Assembly: GCF_027474405.1 (NCBI RefSeq)
Contig: NZ_CP114871.1
Coordinates: 2,799,001-2,863,000, forward strand
From: Caulobacter sp. NIBR2454
GTDB taxonomy: Bacteria > Pseudomonadota > Alphaproteobacteria > Caulobacterales > Caulobacteraceae
Direction of reading: 5' to 3'
DNA: 64,000 nt
In this document: one piece after another, positions 48,169 through 56,449 of the stretch
How positions within the stretch are numbered: position 1 is the stretch's first letter
How the letters are laid out: each line of letters begins with the position of its first letter
Notes under the pieces: model-generated
The model's input: the letters and a program-made list of their open reading frames with translations, nothing else
Told to the model about the DNA's origin: nothing
Databases searched by the model: none
Made by a program: the position numbers and the translations under genes

Positions 48169-48392
48169 TCGTCGCCCTCGTCCTCCTGGCTGCGGCCACC
48201 GCCCAACCGCCGCCGCCGCCGCCGCCGCCAAGCCCGACAGCGAGAAACCTGGTGGAGCGGCAACTGGCCAGCCCGCCCAAGCCCACGACAGCGCTTTCCG
48301 CCGAGGAGGCTCGTAAGATCCACACCCGCTACCTGGAGCGGATGGGCCAGAAGCTGGAGCGGCGCCCCACTCAGGACTCGCCCCGGCCATGA
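48165..48392 (+). CDS. Small proline-rich exported protein of the pilus operon
   Basis: A 75-residue ORF starting at GTG that overlaps both neighbours by 4 bases, strong evidence that it is real. A short signal-like helix (V-A-L-V-L-L-A-A-A-T-A) is followed by eight consecutive prolines and a charged helix containing T-R-Y-L-E-R-M-G. I recognise no family. The position where cpaD or other periplasmic parts often lie suggests an envelope role. Confidence 0.7.
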   Translation: MIVALVLLAAATAQPPPPPPPPSPTARNLVERQLASPPKPTTALSAEEARKIHTRYLERMGQKLERRPTQDSPRP

Positions 48393-50179
48393 CCGGTCCG
48401 GCCGCGCCTCGCTCTCCGCGTCGGCTCGGTCGCGGATTGATGAACCGCCTCGCGGGGGAGCACGGCTCGATCACGCCGATGGCGGCGGTGCTGGGCTTGC
48501 TGCTCATGGCCTTCGCGGCCTTCGCGATCGATACTGGCGCCTGGTACATGAGCCGTCGCGCGCTACAGGGTCACGCCGACGCCGCCGCTCTGGCCGCCGC
48601 GCCCTTCGCCGCCGACGCCGCCGACGCCCAGGCCGAGGCCGAAAGCCTGCTCACGGCCAACGGACTGCCCGGCCGGCTGGTCTTGGTCGAGACCGGCGTC
48701 TATTGCCCGACGGCTCCCGTGACGAGCCGCTTCATCGCCGGCGTCGCCCCCTGCCCAGGCCAGACCACCGCCAACACGACGGCCAACGCGGTAAGGCTTC
48801 GCGTGCGCGATGTCGGTCCGCTGCTCCTGGGCCGCCTGCTCGACCGCACCGTCGGCCCGACCCTGACGGTGGAGGCCATCGGAGCCCGCGTGAATCAGGC
48901 GGGCCTGGAAATAAGCTCGGGGCTTGTGAACTTCGACACCAGCCGGGTCGCTGGCGCCAATGCGGTGCTCGGCGGGCTGCTTGGGACCAACGTCAATCTC
49001 AGTCTTGTCGACTACCAGGGCCTCGTCGCCGCCGATGTGAGCGCGCCTGCTCTGCTGAACCAGTTGGCGTCGGACCTGAACCTAACCGCCGGCTCCTATC
49101 AAGACGTCCTGGCCGCCAACATCACCGAGGGCCGGGTGCTGACGGCCGCCATGAAAGTTCTGCAGGCCGAAGGGGCGGCCGCGAACGCAGACGCCATAAC
49201 CGCGCTGCAGCGTCTGCGCGATCGCGTCACGGCCGCCGGCGACAAGCCGGTCCCCACCAGCCGCCTTTTCGATCTGGGACCTTGGGGAGCGGTGGAGCGG
49301 GCCGCCACAACCGGTTTCGACGCGTCACTCAACGTCCTTCAACTGGCCAGCCTTACCTTACAGGCCGCCAATGGCCAGAACGGGGTCAACCTCGCGCCTG
49401 TTGGGCTATCCGTCCCTGGTGTGCTCAGCGTTCAGGTCGAAAGCACTCTCATTGAGGCGCCTCAGACTAGCTACGCCTTTGGCCCTGAAGGCGTGACGGT
49501 GAACACCGCGCAGGTGCGGCTGTTGCTGCGGGCTTCGCTTCTCAATGGGAATCTGGTGAACCTCCCCCTTTACGTCGAAGCCGCTCCCGCGGAGGCGACG
49601 GTCACGCGCATCGAATGCTCGGGTAACCCAGCCACCGATGCGGAAGTGGATGTCCTGATCAGGACCGGCGTGGCCCGTGTGGTGATTGGAGAACCTGACA
49701 CACCGGATGCGTTCACGAGCTTTCAAACTGATGTGGAGGGGTTCAACCCCGCAAAAATCGGCTTGAAGCTTCCTCTTGGCCCGCCGCCGCTTTCGCTCCC
49801 CAATCTTGCACTCCTCGAAACAAGCATTCGCCTTGAGCCTCCCGCAATCGCAGAGAACTCGCAAACCTTCACCTCCACCCAGCCGGTTGCATCGCAGTCG
49901 CATCAAGTAGGCAGTGGCGGATTGACGCAGTCGTTACTGAGCCTCCCAGCATCCGCGGTGGATTTGCGCTTTTGCACCGCTGTTGTTCTGGGCCAGTGCA
50001 TATTGGGCGGCCAAGTCACCGGATCTAATAAGACAAGCGGAATCAACACCTTATCAACCTTGCTCACGGCCCTCGACCCGCTGATCGACGGTTTGCTCGC
50101 TGGGCTGGGTATCAAGCTTGGATACGCAAACTCAACCATTACGGGAGTACGTTGTGGCATTCCCGTTCTTGTGAAATAG
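48389..50179 (+). CDS. tadG: TadG-like pilus protein with von Willebrand-type scaffold
   Basis: A 596-residue protein with the Tad N-terminal motif: G-S-I-T-P-M-A-A-V followed by one membrane helix and A-I-D-T-G-A-W-Y-M-S-R-R, then R-A-L-Q-G-H-A-D-A-A-A-L-A. TadG anchors pseudopilin-like parts in the envelope. The rest is periplasmic and beta-rich, without a recognisable VWA MIDAS. The 3' third (from about 49640) is visibly less GC-rich, with codons unlike the rest. Confidence 0.82.
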   Translation: MTGPAAPRSPRRLGRGLMNRLAGEHGSITPMAAVLGLLLMAFAAFAIDTGAWYMSRRALQGHADAAALAAAPFAADAADAQAEAESLLTANGLPGRLVLVETGVYCPTAPVTSRFIAGVAPCPGQTTANTTANAVRLRVRDVGPLLLGRLLDRTVGPTLTVEAIGARVNQAGLEISSGLVNFDTSRVAGANAVLGGLLGTNVNLSLVDYQGLVAADVSAPALLNQLASDLNLTAGSYQDVLAANITEGRVLTAAMKVLQAEGAAANADAITALQRLRDRVTAAGDKPVPTSRLFDLGPWGAVERAATTGFDASLNVLQLASLTLQAANGQNGVNLAPVGLSVPGVLSVQVESTLIEAPQTSYAFGPEGVTVNTAQVRLLLRASLLNGNLVNLPLYVEAAPAEATVTRIECSGNPATDAEVDVLIRTGVARVVIGEPDTPDAFTSFQTDVEGFNPAKIGLKLPLGPPPLSLPNLALLETSIRLEPPAIAENSQTFTSTQPVASQSHQVGSGGLTQSLLSLPASAVDLRFCTAVVLGQCILGGQVTGSNKTSGINTLSTLLTALDPLIDGLLAGLGIKLGYANSTITGVRCGIPVLVK

Positions 50180-50237
50180 TCGCCTTATGGTGAGTGCAAG
50201 AACATCACTCAACCCGTAGTCACAGGATTAAGCAAAC

Positions 50238-50432
50238 ATGAAGATTTCGTCGATCAAGAATCTGACCTCGCGCTTCATCAAGGAAGACAAGGGTCTGGCC
50301 GCCATCGAGTACGCCGTGATGGGCTTCCTGCTTATCGCCGCGATCACCGCCGCCGTGGGCCCTCTGCAAGGCTCGTTGGTCACCGCCTTCACCAACGTCG
50401 GCACCGAAATCGAAGCCGCGACGGCCGACTAG
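50238..50432 (+). CDS. pilA: Flp-type pilin PilA
   Basis: A 64-residue type IVb prepilin. The leader ends K-E-D-K-G; the prepilin site is after Gly19, followed by L-A-A-I-E-Y with the essential Glu/Tyr pair and a hydrophobic helix to about residue 41. It polymerises into the Flp pilus. A 58-base gap precedes it, the largest in the operon, so an extra promoter for high pilin output is likely; AGGA lies upstream. Confidence 0.95.
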   Translation: MKISSIKNLTSRFIKEDKGLAAIEYAVMGFLLIAAITAAVGPLQGSLVTAFTNVGTEIEAATAD

Positions 50433-50437
50433 GTCCG

Positions 50438-50926
50438 ATGAACACCTCCGGCGGCCGCAGGATGACCTGGCTTCCCTTCCAGGCTCTCCGCGTGGCCCGC
50501 AATTGGCGAGGCTCCGACGATCGCGGAGCCATCGCGGTCGAGTTCGCGCTCGTCTCGCCGGTTCTTTTTCTACTCGCCTTCGGCGTCATGATCGCCTCGC
50601 TGCAATTGGCCGTCGCCCAGGCCGTCGGCTACACGGCCGCCGAGGCCGCCCGGGCCACGGTCGTGGGCATGACCCCGGCCGAGCGCCAGACCCTGGCCAC
50701 CGACCGCGCCAATCAGGTGATGACCAGCTTCCAGCCGCTGCTGGACCCGGCCGACATGCAGGTCACCTACGCCTCCTTGAACGCGCGACGATCGCAGGTG
50801 ACGGTCGCCTACGACCTGTCCAGTGTCCGCATACTCAGCTTCAACCAGTTCCTAGGCCTCAATCCCTCCGCCGCCGGCTCTGAGACGGTGACCCGTCAAT
50901 TCGAGGTCGCCAACGGAGGCTATTGA
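50438..50926 (+). CDS. tadE: TadE family pseudopilin-like protein
   Basis: A 162-residue protein with the TadE motif: R-G-A-I-A-V-E-F-A-L-V near residue 28, followed by one membrane helix and a short periplasmic domain. TadE is processed by the same prepilin peptidase. Five bases after pilA. It may start at 50438 or 50462. Confidence 0.87.
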   Translation: MNTSGGRRMTWLPFQALRVARNWRGSDDRGAIAVEFALVSPVLFLLAFGVMIASLQLAVAQAVGYTAAEAARATVVGMTPAERQTLATDRANQVMTSFQPLLDPADMQVTYASLNARRSQVTVAYDLSSVRILSFNQFLGLNPSAAGSETVTRQFEVANGGY

Positions 50927-50928
50927 GG

Positions 50929-51402
50929 ATGACCCTGGCGTCCTGGGCCCTCACGATCCTGCTGGCGGCGCTTCTGACGGCGATCACGGTCAGCGATCTG
51001 CGTCAGACGCGCATACCCAACCTCCTGAATCTGGCGCTGGCCTCCACCGGCCTCGCCTGGCGGCTCGTCCAGCGCCCGGAGCCGATAGAGATCGCGCGCG
51101 CCCTAGCCGACAGCTTCCTGGTCCTGGCTACCTTCGCCGTCATGTCCTGGCTGATCTGGAGTCTGCGTCGCCTGCGCGGGGCGCGGGATGCGGGCCTCGG
51201 GATGGGGGACCTGAAGTTCCTGGCCGCCGCCGCCATCTGGTGCGGCTATACGGGGACGCTGCTGCTCTATGGCCTGGCCTGCCTGGGGCTGATCATCGTC
51301 AGCCTCATGCGAAGAGGCGGCCCCAGCGAGCATCCTTTCGGACCCTACCTCGCGGCGGGCTTCCTCACCGTCCACGGGCTGCGAGTGACGGGCGCCCTCT
51401 GA
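50929..51402 (+). CDS. cpaA: Prepilin peptidase CpaA/TadV
   Basis: A 157-residue membrane aspartic peptidase (family A24). The two catalytic Asp residues are in V-S-D-L-R-Q-T-R-I-P-N and G-M-G-D-L-K. It cleaves PilA and the TadE/F pseudopilins. The ATG at 50929 is better placed for the GGAG and GAGG upstream than the overlapping TTG at 50923. Last gene of the pilus operon; no clear terminator follows. Confidence 0.9.
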   Translation: MTLASWALTILLAALLTAITVSDLRQTRIPNLLNLALASTGLAWRLVQRPEPIEIARALADSFLVLATFAVMSWLIWSLRRLRGARDAGLGMGDLKFLAAAAIWCGYTGTLLLYGLACLGLIIVSLMRRGGPSEHPFGPYLAAGFLTVHGLRVTGAL

Positions 51403-51429
51403 TCCTCCATCGGCTCAGGTTGCACGTTA

Positions 51430-51442
51430 ACCCAAAATGGGT
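51430..51442. promoter_or_regulatory. Palindromic operator E at the start of the PAS/EAL regulator
   Basis: ACCCAAAATGGGT, a perfect interrupted palindrome (ACCCA-N3-TGGGT), contains the possible ATG at 51437. The same palindrome recurs four times at 54041-54109. Confidence 0.65.
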
Positions 51443-51475
51443 ATATGGCTCCGGTTCGCAACAGACGGATCGTAC

Positions 51476-54004
51476 GTGGACCTCGCCGCCAAACTCGCCT
51501 CGGCGCTCGCGCCCGCGCCAAGCTCGACCCTTGGCGAGACCCTACGCCGTGCGCAAACCACGACGGCCGCGCTTTCAGGTCTGCGCGAGTCCTTCGGCGG
51601 CGATCTCGACAAGCTCCTGATCTATCTGGCCGCCGCGCAGGTGCAGTTGGATCAGGCGGTGCGTGACGAACGCACCGGCGGCGGCGCCAACGCCTTGCAA
51701 CTGGCCGAAATCACCGGCGTCTCGCGGGAGACCACGCGGCGCAAGGTCCAGGCGCTCGTCCAGGAAGGCTTCCTCGATCGCCCGCTGTCGGACCTCTATC
51801 GGGTCAAGGATCTGGGCCTGGCCAAGCGCGTCTTGATGGAAATCGCGCGCGCCGACGCTAATGCCGACACCGCCCCCTCCACCACCTCAGGCTCGGCCTG
51901 GTCCGACCGCGACCGTAACGCCGAACGCGCCCAGGTGGCCAGCCGCATCAGCGGCGCGGCCATGCTGGAATGGGACCTCACCACCGGCCTCTTCGACTGG
52001 GACGAGGCGGTCTGGGACCTTCTTGGCCTCGACCGGGTGCGGGAGCGCCCCAGTCTTCCCGCCATGTTCCGCCACATCGCGCCCGCCGACCGCGCTCGCC
52101 TCGGCGACGCGGTGGAAGCCGCCCGCCAGGGCCGCGGCGATCTTGATCTTGAGTTCCAGGTTCGCGCCCCGGGCGCCCAGGAGCGAACCCTGAAACTGGT
52201 GGGCCAGACCACCGCCGACGCTGCCGGCCTGGCCCAGCGCATGGTCGCCGCCCTGGCCGACATCACGCCCTGGCGCGCGATCAGCGACGATCAGTCCATG
52301 GACGAGGCCCTGCTGGAGACCCTGCTGGGCTTGAGCCAGGAAGCCGTTCTGGTCACCGACCCTCAGGGCCGCATCACCCGGATCGGCGCGTCCGCGGCCG
52401 CCTTCGGCCTCGACCGCACGCAGGACATCGGACGTAGCTTGGCCCAGGCCCTGCGGCTTGAAGAGCCCGGCGGGCGGCGCATCGATCCCGCGGCGGCCTG
52501 CCTTTCCAGCCAGCGCCCCTATTCGGCCCCGGGAACGCTGGCCTTGATCGCGGCCTCGGGCGAGCGGCATTCAGTGACCTGCCGGGCCGCGCCGGTCTTT
52601 GACCGCAAGGGCGCCCTGGCCGGCGCAACGGTCATCCTGGCTCCGCAACAGGCGGCTGTGGCGTTGGTTCAAACAGCGGCGGAGACGGGGGCCTTCGACG
52701 ACCTGACCGGGCTGGCCGGCCGCGACGGCTTCCTGCGCGCCCTGTCCGAGGCCCAGACTCCCCGCCGCCCCGAACAGGGCGAAGCCTTTGTCACGGTCAT
52801 CACCATCGACATCCCCGGCAGCGGGACTGACGGCGCCGGGCGGCTGGCTGCCGACGTCCACCTGCGCCAGATCGCCGAGCGCCTGGCCGGCGCCGCCGCC
52901 GAGCCCGCCCTCCTCGCCCGGATCGCCCCGCAAGGCTTCGCCCTGGTGCTTGAAGCCGCCGACGCGACCGCCGCCCTGGAACAGGGCGAGGGCCTGGCCG
53001 CCGCCATAGAGCAGGAGACCCTGCCCTGGGGCGACCGCACCTATGTCGCCTTCGCAAGCATCGGAATGGCCGGCCTGGACCTGGACAGGATGGCCGAGGA
53101 AGTCCTTGCCCAGGCCGAGGCCGCCGCCCAGGTCGCCCGTAGCCTGAGCCAAGGTCTCGCCTCGCGCGTCGTGGTCGAGGAGCGCGGCGCCTCCGACGCG
53201 GGTGAGGACCAGCTGCAGCGCCTGATCGCTGAACGTCGCCTTCGCCTATTCGCCCAGGAAATCGTCGATATCCGTCCCCGCCCCGCCGCGGGCCGTCGCC
53301 TGGAGCTCAGCGTGCGCGCCGTTGGTGAGGATGGGTCGATGGTCGCCCCGCTTTCCCTGCTGGCCGTCGGCGAGCGCCTGCGCGCAGGCGCCCGGATCGA
53401 TCAGTGGGTCCTGGCCGAAGGGCTGGAGCGGCTTGGGCCGGCCTTGTCCCGCGGCGGCTGGTCCGTGCTGCTGCGGCTGTCGGCGGACCTGCTGGCCCAG
53501 GCCGGCGCGGCCGAGCTAATCCTTTCGCGCCTTTCCGCCGGCGGTTTGTCCCCGAACGCCCTGACCGTCGCGGTCGGGGATCTGGCGGCCCTGCGCCCCG
53601 GCGGCCCAACGGAGGCCTTGCAACAGCTTCAGGCGGCCGGCTGCAGCCTGGCGATCGATAACTTCGGCGGCGGCTCAGCTCCCTTCGCCAGCTTGCAGCG
53701 CCTCACCCTGGACTATCTGCGCATCGGCCAGGGCTTTGTCGCCAAGATCAACGCCAGCGATTTCGACTTTGCGGTCGTGGAGTCCCTCAACAGCCTGGCC
53801 CACCGCACGGGCGCCCAGACCATCGCCAACGGCGTCGCTGATGAAGCCGCCTTGCGCACCCTTCGTCAGATCGGCGTCGATTGGGCTCAAGGTCCTGCCG
53901 TTAGCGCCGCCCGGTCCGCCCAAGCGCTGCTAGGACTTGAGACGGACGCCGAAGCTCCCGCTCCAGAGCGGACGCCCGCGCCCCAGGCTCAACACCACCC
54001 ATAA
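51476..54004 (+). CDS. DNA-binding regulator with PAS and degenerate GGDEF and EAL domains
   Basis: About 842 residues from GTG 51476; an ATG at 51437 would add 13. Domains: an N-terminal winged helix-turn-helix (L-A-E-I-T-G-V-S-R-E-T-T-R-R-K, around residues 76-105), two PAS-like regions (about 155-255 and 275-390), a GGDEF-like domain (D-D-L-T-G-L-A-G-R near 405) in which the active-site motif reads A-P-Q-G-F, and an EAL-like domain (about 580-825) in which E-A-L reads E-L-S and D-D-F-G reads D-N-F-G. Neither cyclase nor phosphodiesterase chemistry is expected; it may bind c-di-GMP or just signal. It is 73 bases after the pilus operon and holds the same palindrome at both ends. Confidence 0.82.
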   Translation: MDLAAKLASALAPAPSSTLGETLRRAQTTTAALSGLRESFGGDLDKLLIYLAAAQVQLDQAVRDERTGGGANALQLAEITGVSRETTRRKVQALVQEGFLDRPLSDLYRVKDLGLAKRVLMEIARADANADTAPSTTSGSAWSDRDRNAERAQVASRISGAAMLEWDLTTGLFDWDEAVWDLLGLDRVRERPSLPAMFRHIAPADRARLGDAVEAARQGRGDLDLEFQVRAPGAQERTLKLVGQTTADAAGLAQRMVAALADITPWRAISDDQSMDEALLETLLGLSQEAVLVTDPQGRITRIGASAAAFGLDRTQDIGRSLAQALRLEEPGGRRIDPAAACLSSQRPYSAPGTLALIAASGERHSVTCRAAPVFDRKGALAGATVILAPQQAAVALVQTAAETGAFDDLTGLAGRDGFLRALSEAQTPRRPEQGEAFVTVITIDIPGSGTDGAGRLAADVHLRQIAERLAGAAAEPALLARIAPQGFALVLEAADATAALEQGEGLAAAIEQETLPWGDRTYVAFASIGMAGLDLDRMAEEVLAQAEAAAQVARSLSQGLASRVVVEERGASDAGEDQLQRLIAERRLRLFAQEIVDIRPRPAAGRRLELSVRAVGEDGSMVAPLSLLAVGERLRAGARIDQWVLAEGLERLGPALSRGGWSVLLRLSADLLAQAGAAELILSRLSAGGLSPNALTVAVGDLAALRPGGPTEALQQLQAAGCSLAIDNFGGGSAPFASLQRLTLDYLRIGQGFVAKINASDFDFAVVESLNSLAHRTGAQTIANGVADEAALRTLRQIGVDWAQGPAVSAARSAQALLGLETDAEAPAPERTPAPQAQHHP

Positions 54005-54040
54005 GCGATCTTAACCAAGCGCCGCGACCTCCGGTCGCAT

Positions 54041-54109
54041 ACCCATTTTGGTTTGCTACTCATTTTGGGCTTGTTGCTCAGCTCAAAATGAGTAATACCC
54101 ATTTTGGGT
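54041..54109. promoter_or_regulatory. Cluster of four palindromic operators (A-D)
   Basis: Four 13-bp sites: A ACCCATTTTGGTT at 54041-54053, B ACTCATTTTGGGC at 54058-54070, C (minus strand ACTCATTTTGAGC) at 54081-54093, and D, perfect ACCCATTTTGGGT, at 54097-54109. Centre distances are 17, 23 and 16 bases. They lie between the regulator gene and the RsaA-like gene. Confidence 0.75.
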
Positions 54110-54214
54110 GCTCGCCTGACGCGAAGAAGTCAGCTGGCGCCGGCGGAGGTGGCGCTGGGCCCCTACGCAGAACAGGGCGAGGGAGGCCGTCTTAAAAGGG
54201 CGGCTAAGAGACAG

Positions 54215-55450
54215 ATGAGCATTCTGGGCAATCTGATCACCAACACCACCAACAGCATCACGCTGCTGCCAGGTCTGGGCGGCGGCATCGAAATCAATCT
54301 CGGCAACGGCGGGAACACCCCCGTGGTTGGCGTCGAGGTCCTCCCTGACCTGCCGACGTCCGGTTCCGGCTCCAACGGATCTTCGGGCCTGCTGGACGTC
54401 GATCTCCTGACCGGCGGGTCTGGCGGAAGTCTTTTGGATGTCGACCTCCTCCCCGGGACGGGCTCCAACACCGGCTCGGGCGGCCTCGGCGGCCTGCTGC
54501 CGTCCATCGGACTTGATCTCGACCTGCTGCCCGGCCTGGGCATCGGCGTCGGCGTCAACACGCCCCCCGCCAATACTGGCGGCGGCGGTGGCGGCGGCGG
54601 TGGCGGTGGCGGTGGCGGCGGCGATGACGGCAGTGGCGATCCCGACGGCGACGGCACCAATGGCGTCATCAACGAAGGCGGCGCCGGCATCGGGGGCACC
54701 GGCTGGGTTCCCGGCGGCTCGGTCCGCATCGATCTGGAAGCCGCCTACCAGAACATCACCCGTGTGGATGCGGCTTCGGCCAAGGCGGCGGACGACGCCG
54801 CGGCGCTGACGGCGATCTTCAACGCCGTCCAGGCCAAGACCATGACCGAGGCCGACGGGGTACGCGGCATCATGAAGTTCGCCGTCGACACCAGCTCGGT
54901 CGCGGTGACCAGCTACCAGTTCTTCACGGGCAGGACGCCTAGCGTGGATGGTCTCGACTACCTGGTGAACTCGGCCGACAGCGTCAACCCGCGCGACCTC
55001 AATGACGCCTACTACCAGGGCTTCAACCTGGAGAACCGCTACATCAACTTCGCGAGCAATTTGGGCCTGAATGGTGAAGGCGCGTCCACGTTCAAGGCGA
55101 CCTATGGTGCCCTGAGCTTCGCCGAGGCGGTCCGCGAAATCTATGACGAGGTCATCGGCATCGACTTCGCCAATGCGGCGGGCCTCAACGCGGCGGCCGG
55201 CATCGCCGACATCATCTCGCGCAAGAGCTACTTCGACACCATGGCCAGCCAGCGCATCGGTGCGGCCGACACCGACATCGCTTCCAAGGCGGCGCTCGTG
55301 GGCTACATCCTGGCCGAGGCGGTGAAGGCTGACGTCGGCCTCTACGCCAACGCTCTGGAAAACTTCTATTTCGATTTGGCCGACAGCCAGGCGCAGCACA
55401 ACATCAACCTGGTCGCGACCTACACCAACGACGCGGTCTGGATGGCGTAA
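54215..55450 (+). CDS. Surface protein with an RsaA-like anchoring domain
   Basis: About 411 residues from ATG 54215 (a TTG at 54104 lies inside operator D). Residues 1-120 are Gly/Leu/Asp-rich with three L-D-x-D-L-L-x-G repeats (60, 74, 100). A run of about 15 Gly (from 122) and an Asp/Gly stretch follow. Residues about 170-400 resemble, from memory, the N-terminal LPS-binding region of the Caulobacter S-layer protein RsaA: Y-Q-F-F-T-G near 234, G-L-D-Y-L-V-N-S near 246, D-L-N-D-A-Y-Y near 261 and E-N-R-Y-I-N-F near 273. No Sec signal is seen; type I export, as for RsaA, is possible. It probably coats or tethers to the cell surface. Confidence 0.75.
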   Translation: MSILGNLITNTTNSITLLPGLGGGIEINLGNGGNTPVVGVEVLPDLPTSGSGSNGSSGLLDVDLLTGGSGGSLLDVDLLPGTGSNTGSGGLGGLLPSIGLDLDLLPGLGIGVGVNTPPANTGGGGGGGGGGGGGGGDDGSGDPDGDGTNGVINEGGAGIGGTGWVPGGSVRIDLEAAYQNITRVDAASAKAADDAAALTAIFNAVQAKTMTEADGVRGIMKFAVDTSSVAVTSYQFFTGRTPSVDGLDYLVNSADSVNPRDLNDAYYQGFNLENRYINFASNLGLNGEGASTFKATYGALSFAEAVREIYDEVIGIDFANAAGLNAAAGIADIISRKSYFDTMASQRIGAADTDIASKAALVGYILAEAVKADVGLYANALENFYFDLADSQAQHNINLVATYTNDAVWMA

Positions 55451-55470
55451 GCCTTCGCCCGAAGCACCTT

Positions 55471-55502
55471 GGCGGCCTCGCCCCCCGGGGCCGCCACTTT
55501 TT
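55471..55502 (+). terminator. First terminator after the RsaA-like gene
   Basis: 7-bp stem GGCGGCC (55471-55477) with GGCCGCC (55489-55495), then ACTTTTT. Confidence 0.7.
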
Positions 55503-55530
55503 CTCTCCACAGCAGAGCTTCGGGCGTCGA

Positions 55531-55566
55531 GAGCCCCGCCTCCACCCGGCGGGGCTCTTTCCTTTT
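55531..55566 (+). terminator. Second terminator after the RsaA-like gene
   Basis: Perfect 10-bp stem GAGCCCCGCC (55531-55540) with 55548-55557 over a 7-base loop, then TTTCCTTTT. Tandem terminators here suggest a highly expressed upstream gene. Confidence 0.75.
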
Positions 55567-56365
55567 AAGCGTTAGCCATCAGACCGTTGATCGTTGGATA
55601 GGGCATGGCTTCAGCGGTCATCGCATCCGACAGCCCGTCCGCCAGGAAGGCCCCCGCCAATCGCGCCGTATGGGCGTGCATGGCCTCGCTGATCGCGCTG
55701 CCGGCGCTGAGGCGGCGCACGCCCATGGCCTGAAGCTCCGCCGCGCTGGCGAGGCCTGGGCGGGCCATGATGTTCAGCGGCAGGGACGTCCCCTTCGCCA
55801 TCTCCCGGATCTCGGCCGGATCGGTCATGCCCGGCGTGAAGATGCCGTCCGCCCCGGCGTCGCGATAGATCGCGGCGCGGCCCAGGCACATGGCCAGCCG
55901 CTCTTCCGGCGGAGCAAGGTTCCTGAGGTAGACGTCCGTGCGGACATTGACGAACAGGTCCAGGCCGCGCTTGTCCAGCGCTTCGCGAATGGCCGTGACG
56001 CGCACAGCCAGCTCGCCCGGACCGATGACCCCGTCCTCGATGTTGATACCCGCGGCGCCCTCGCCGGCGACAGCCGAAACGGCCTCCGCGACAGCCTGAG
56101 CCGAGTCGCCATAGCCGCCTTCCATGTCGATCGTGAACGGGGCGTCCAGCACGCGTGCGATGGCGGTGACCGTCTGCAGCAGCCGCTTCAGCGGCAGTTG
56201 ATCGCCATCCTTGTAGCCGTGCGCCCAGGCCACCCCGGCGCTCGTGGTGGCCACCGCTTTGGCGCCCAGGCTTTCGATCAGGCGTGCGCTGCCGGCGTCC
56301 CAGGCGTTGGGCAGGATCAGCAGCCCATCCTCGTGCAACTGGCGGAATTTGGAGGCGTTGGTCAT
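55565..56365 (-). CDS. Isocitrate lyase/PEP mutase family enzyme
   Basis: A 266-residue (beta/alpha)8 enzyme of the ICL/PEP mutase superfamily. Marks: P-N-A-W-D-A-G-S-A near residue 19, D-M-E-G-G-Y-G near 80, N-I-E-D-G near 108 and R-T-D near 144. The K-K-C-G-H loop of isocitrate and methylisocitrate lyases is absent, so an oxaloacetate decarboxylase or phosphonate-type activity is likelier. The true reaction cannot be fixed. Convergent with the surface-protein gene. Confidence 0.83.
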   Translation of the reverse strand: MTNASKFRQLHEDGLLILPNAWDAGSARLIESLGAKAVATTSAGVAWAHGYKDGDQLPLKRLLQTVTAIARVLDAPFTIDMEGGYGDSAQAVAEAVSAVAGEGAAGINIEDGVIGPGELAVRVTAIREALDKRGLDLFVNVRTDVYLRNLAPPEERLAMCLGRAAIYRDAGADGIFTPGMTDPAEIREMAKGTSLPLNIMARPGLASAAELQAMGVRRLSAGSAISEAMHAHTARLAGAFLADGLSDAMTAEAMPYPTINGLMANA

Positions 56366-56449
56366 ATCGATTCCCCGAACGGTATTTGGAGGCGTTCTGA
56401 CACGCCTCCGCCCGGCCCGCTCGCGGAAAACGGACTCAACTGAAACCGG

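Noticed and set aside
51420..51432. CtrA binding site near TTAACC upstream of the regulator
   Set aside because: Only one half-site; the second TTAA at seven-base spacing is absent. A similar lone TTAACC at 54011 has the same weakness.
54585..54635. Tandem repeat (GGC/GGT) as a possible CRISPR or mobile repeat
   Set aside because: It encodes the poly-Gly linker in frame; a coding microsatellite, though length variation by slippage is possible.
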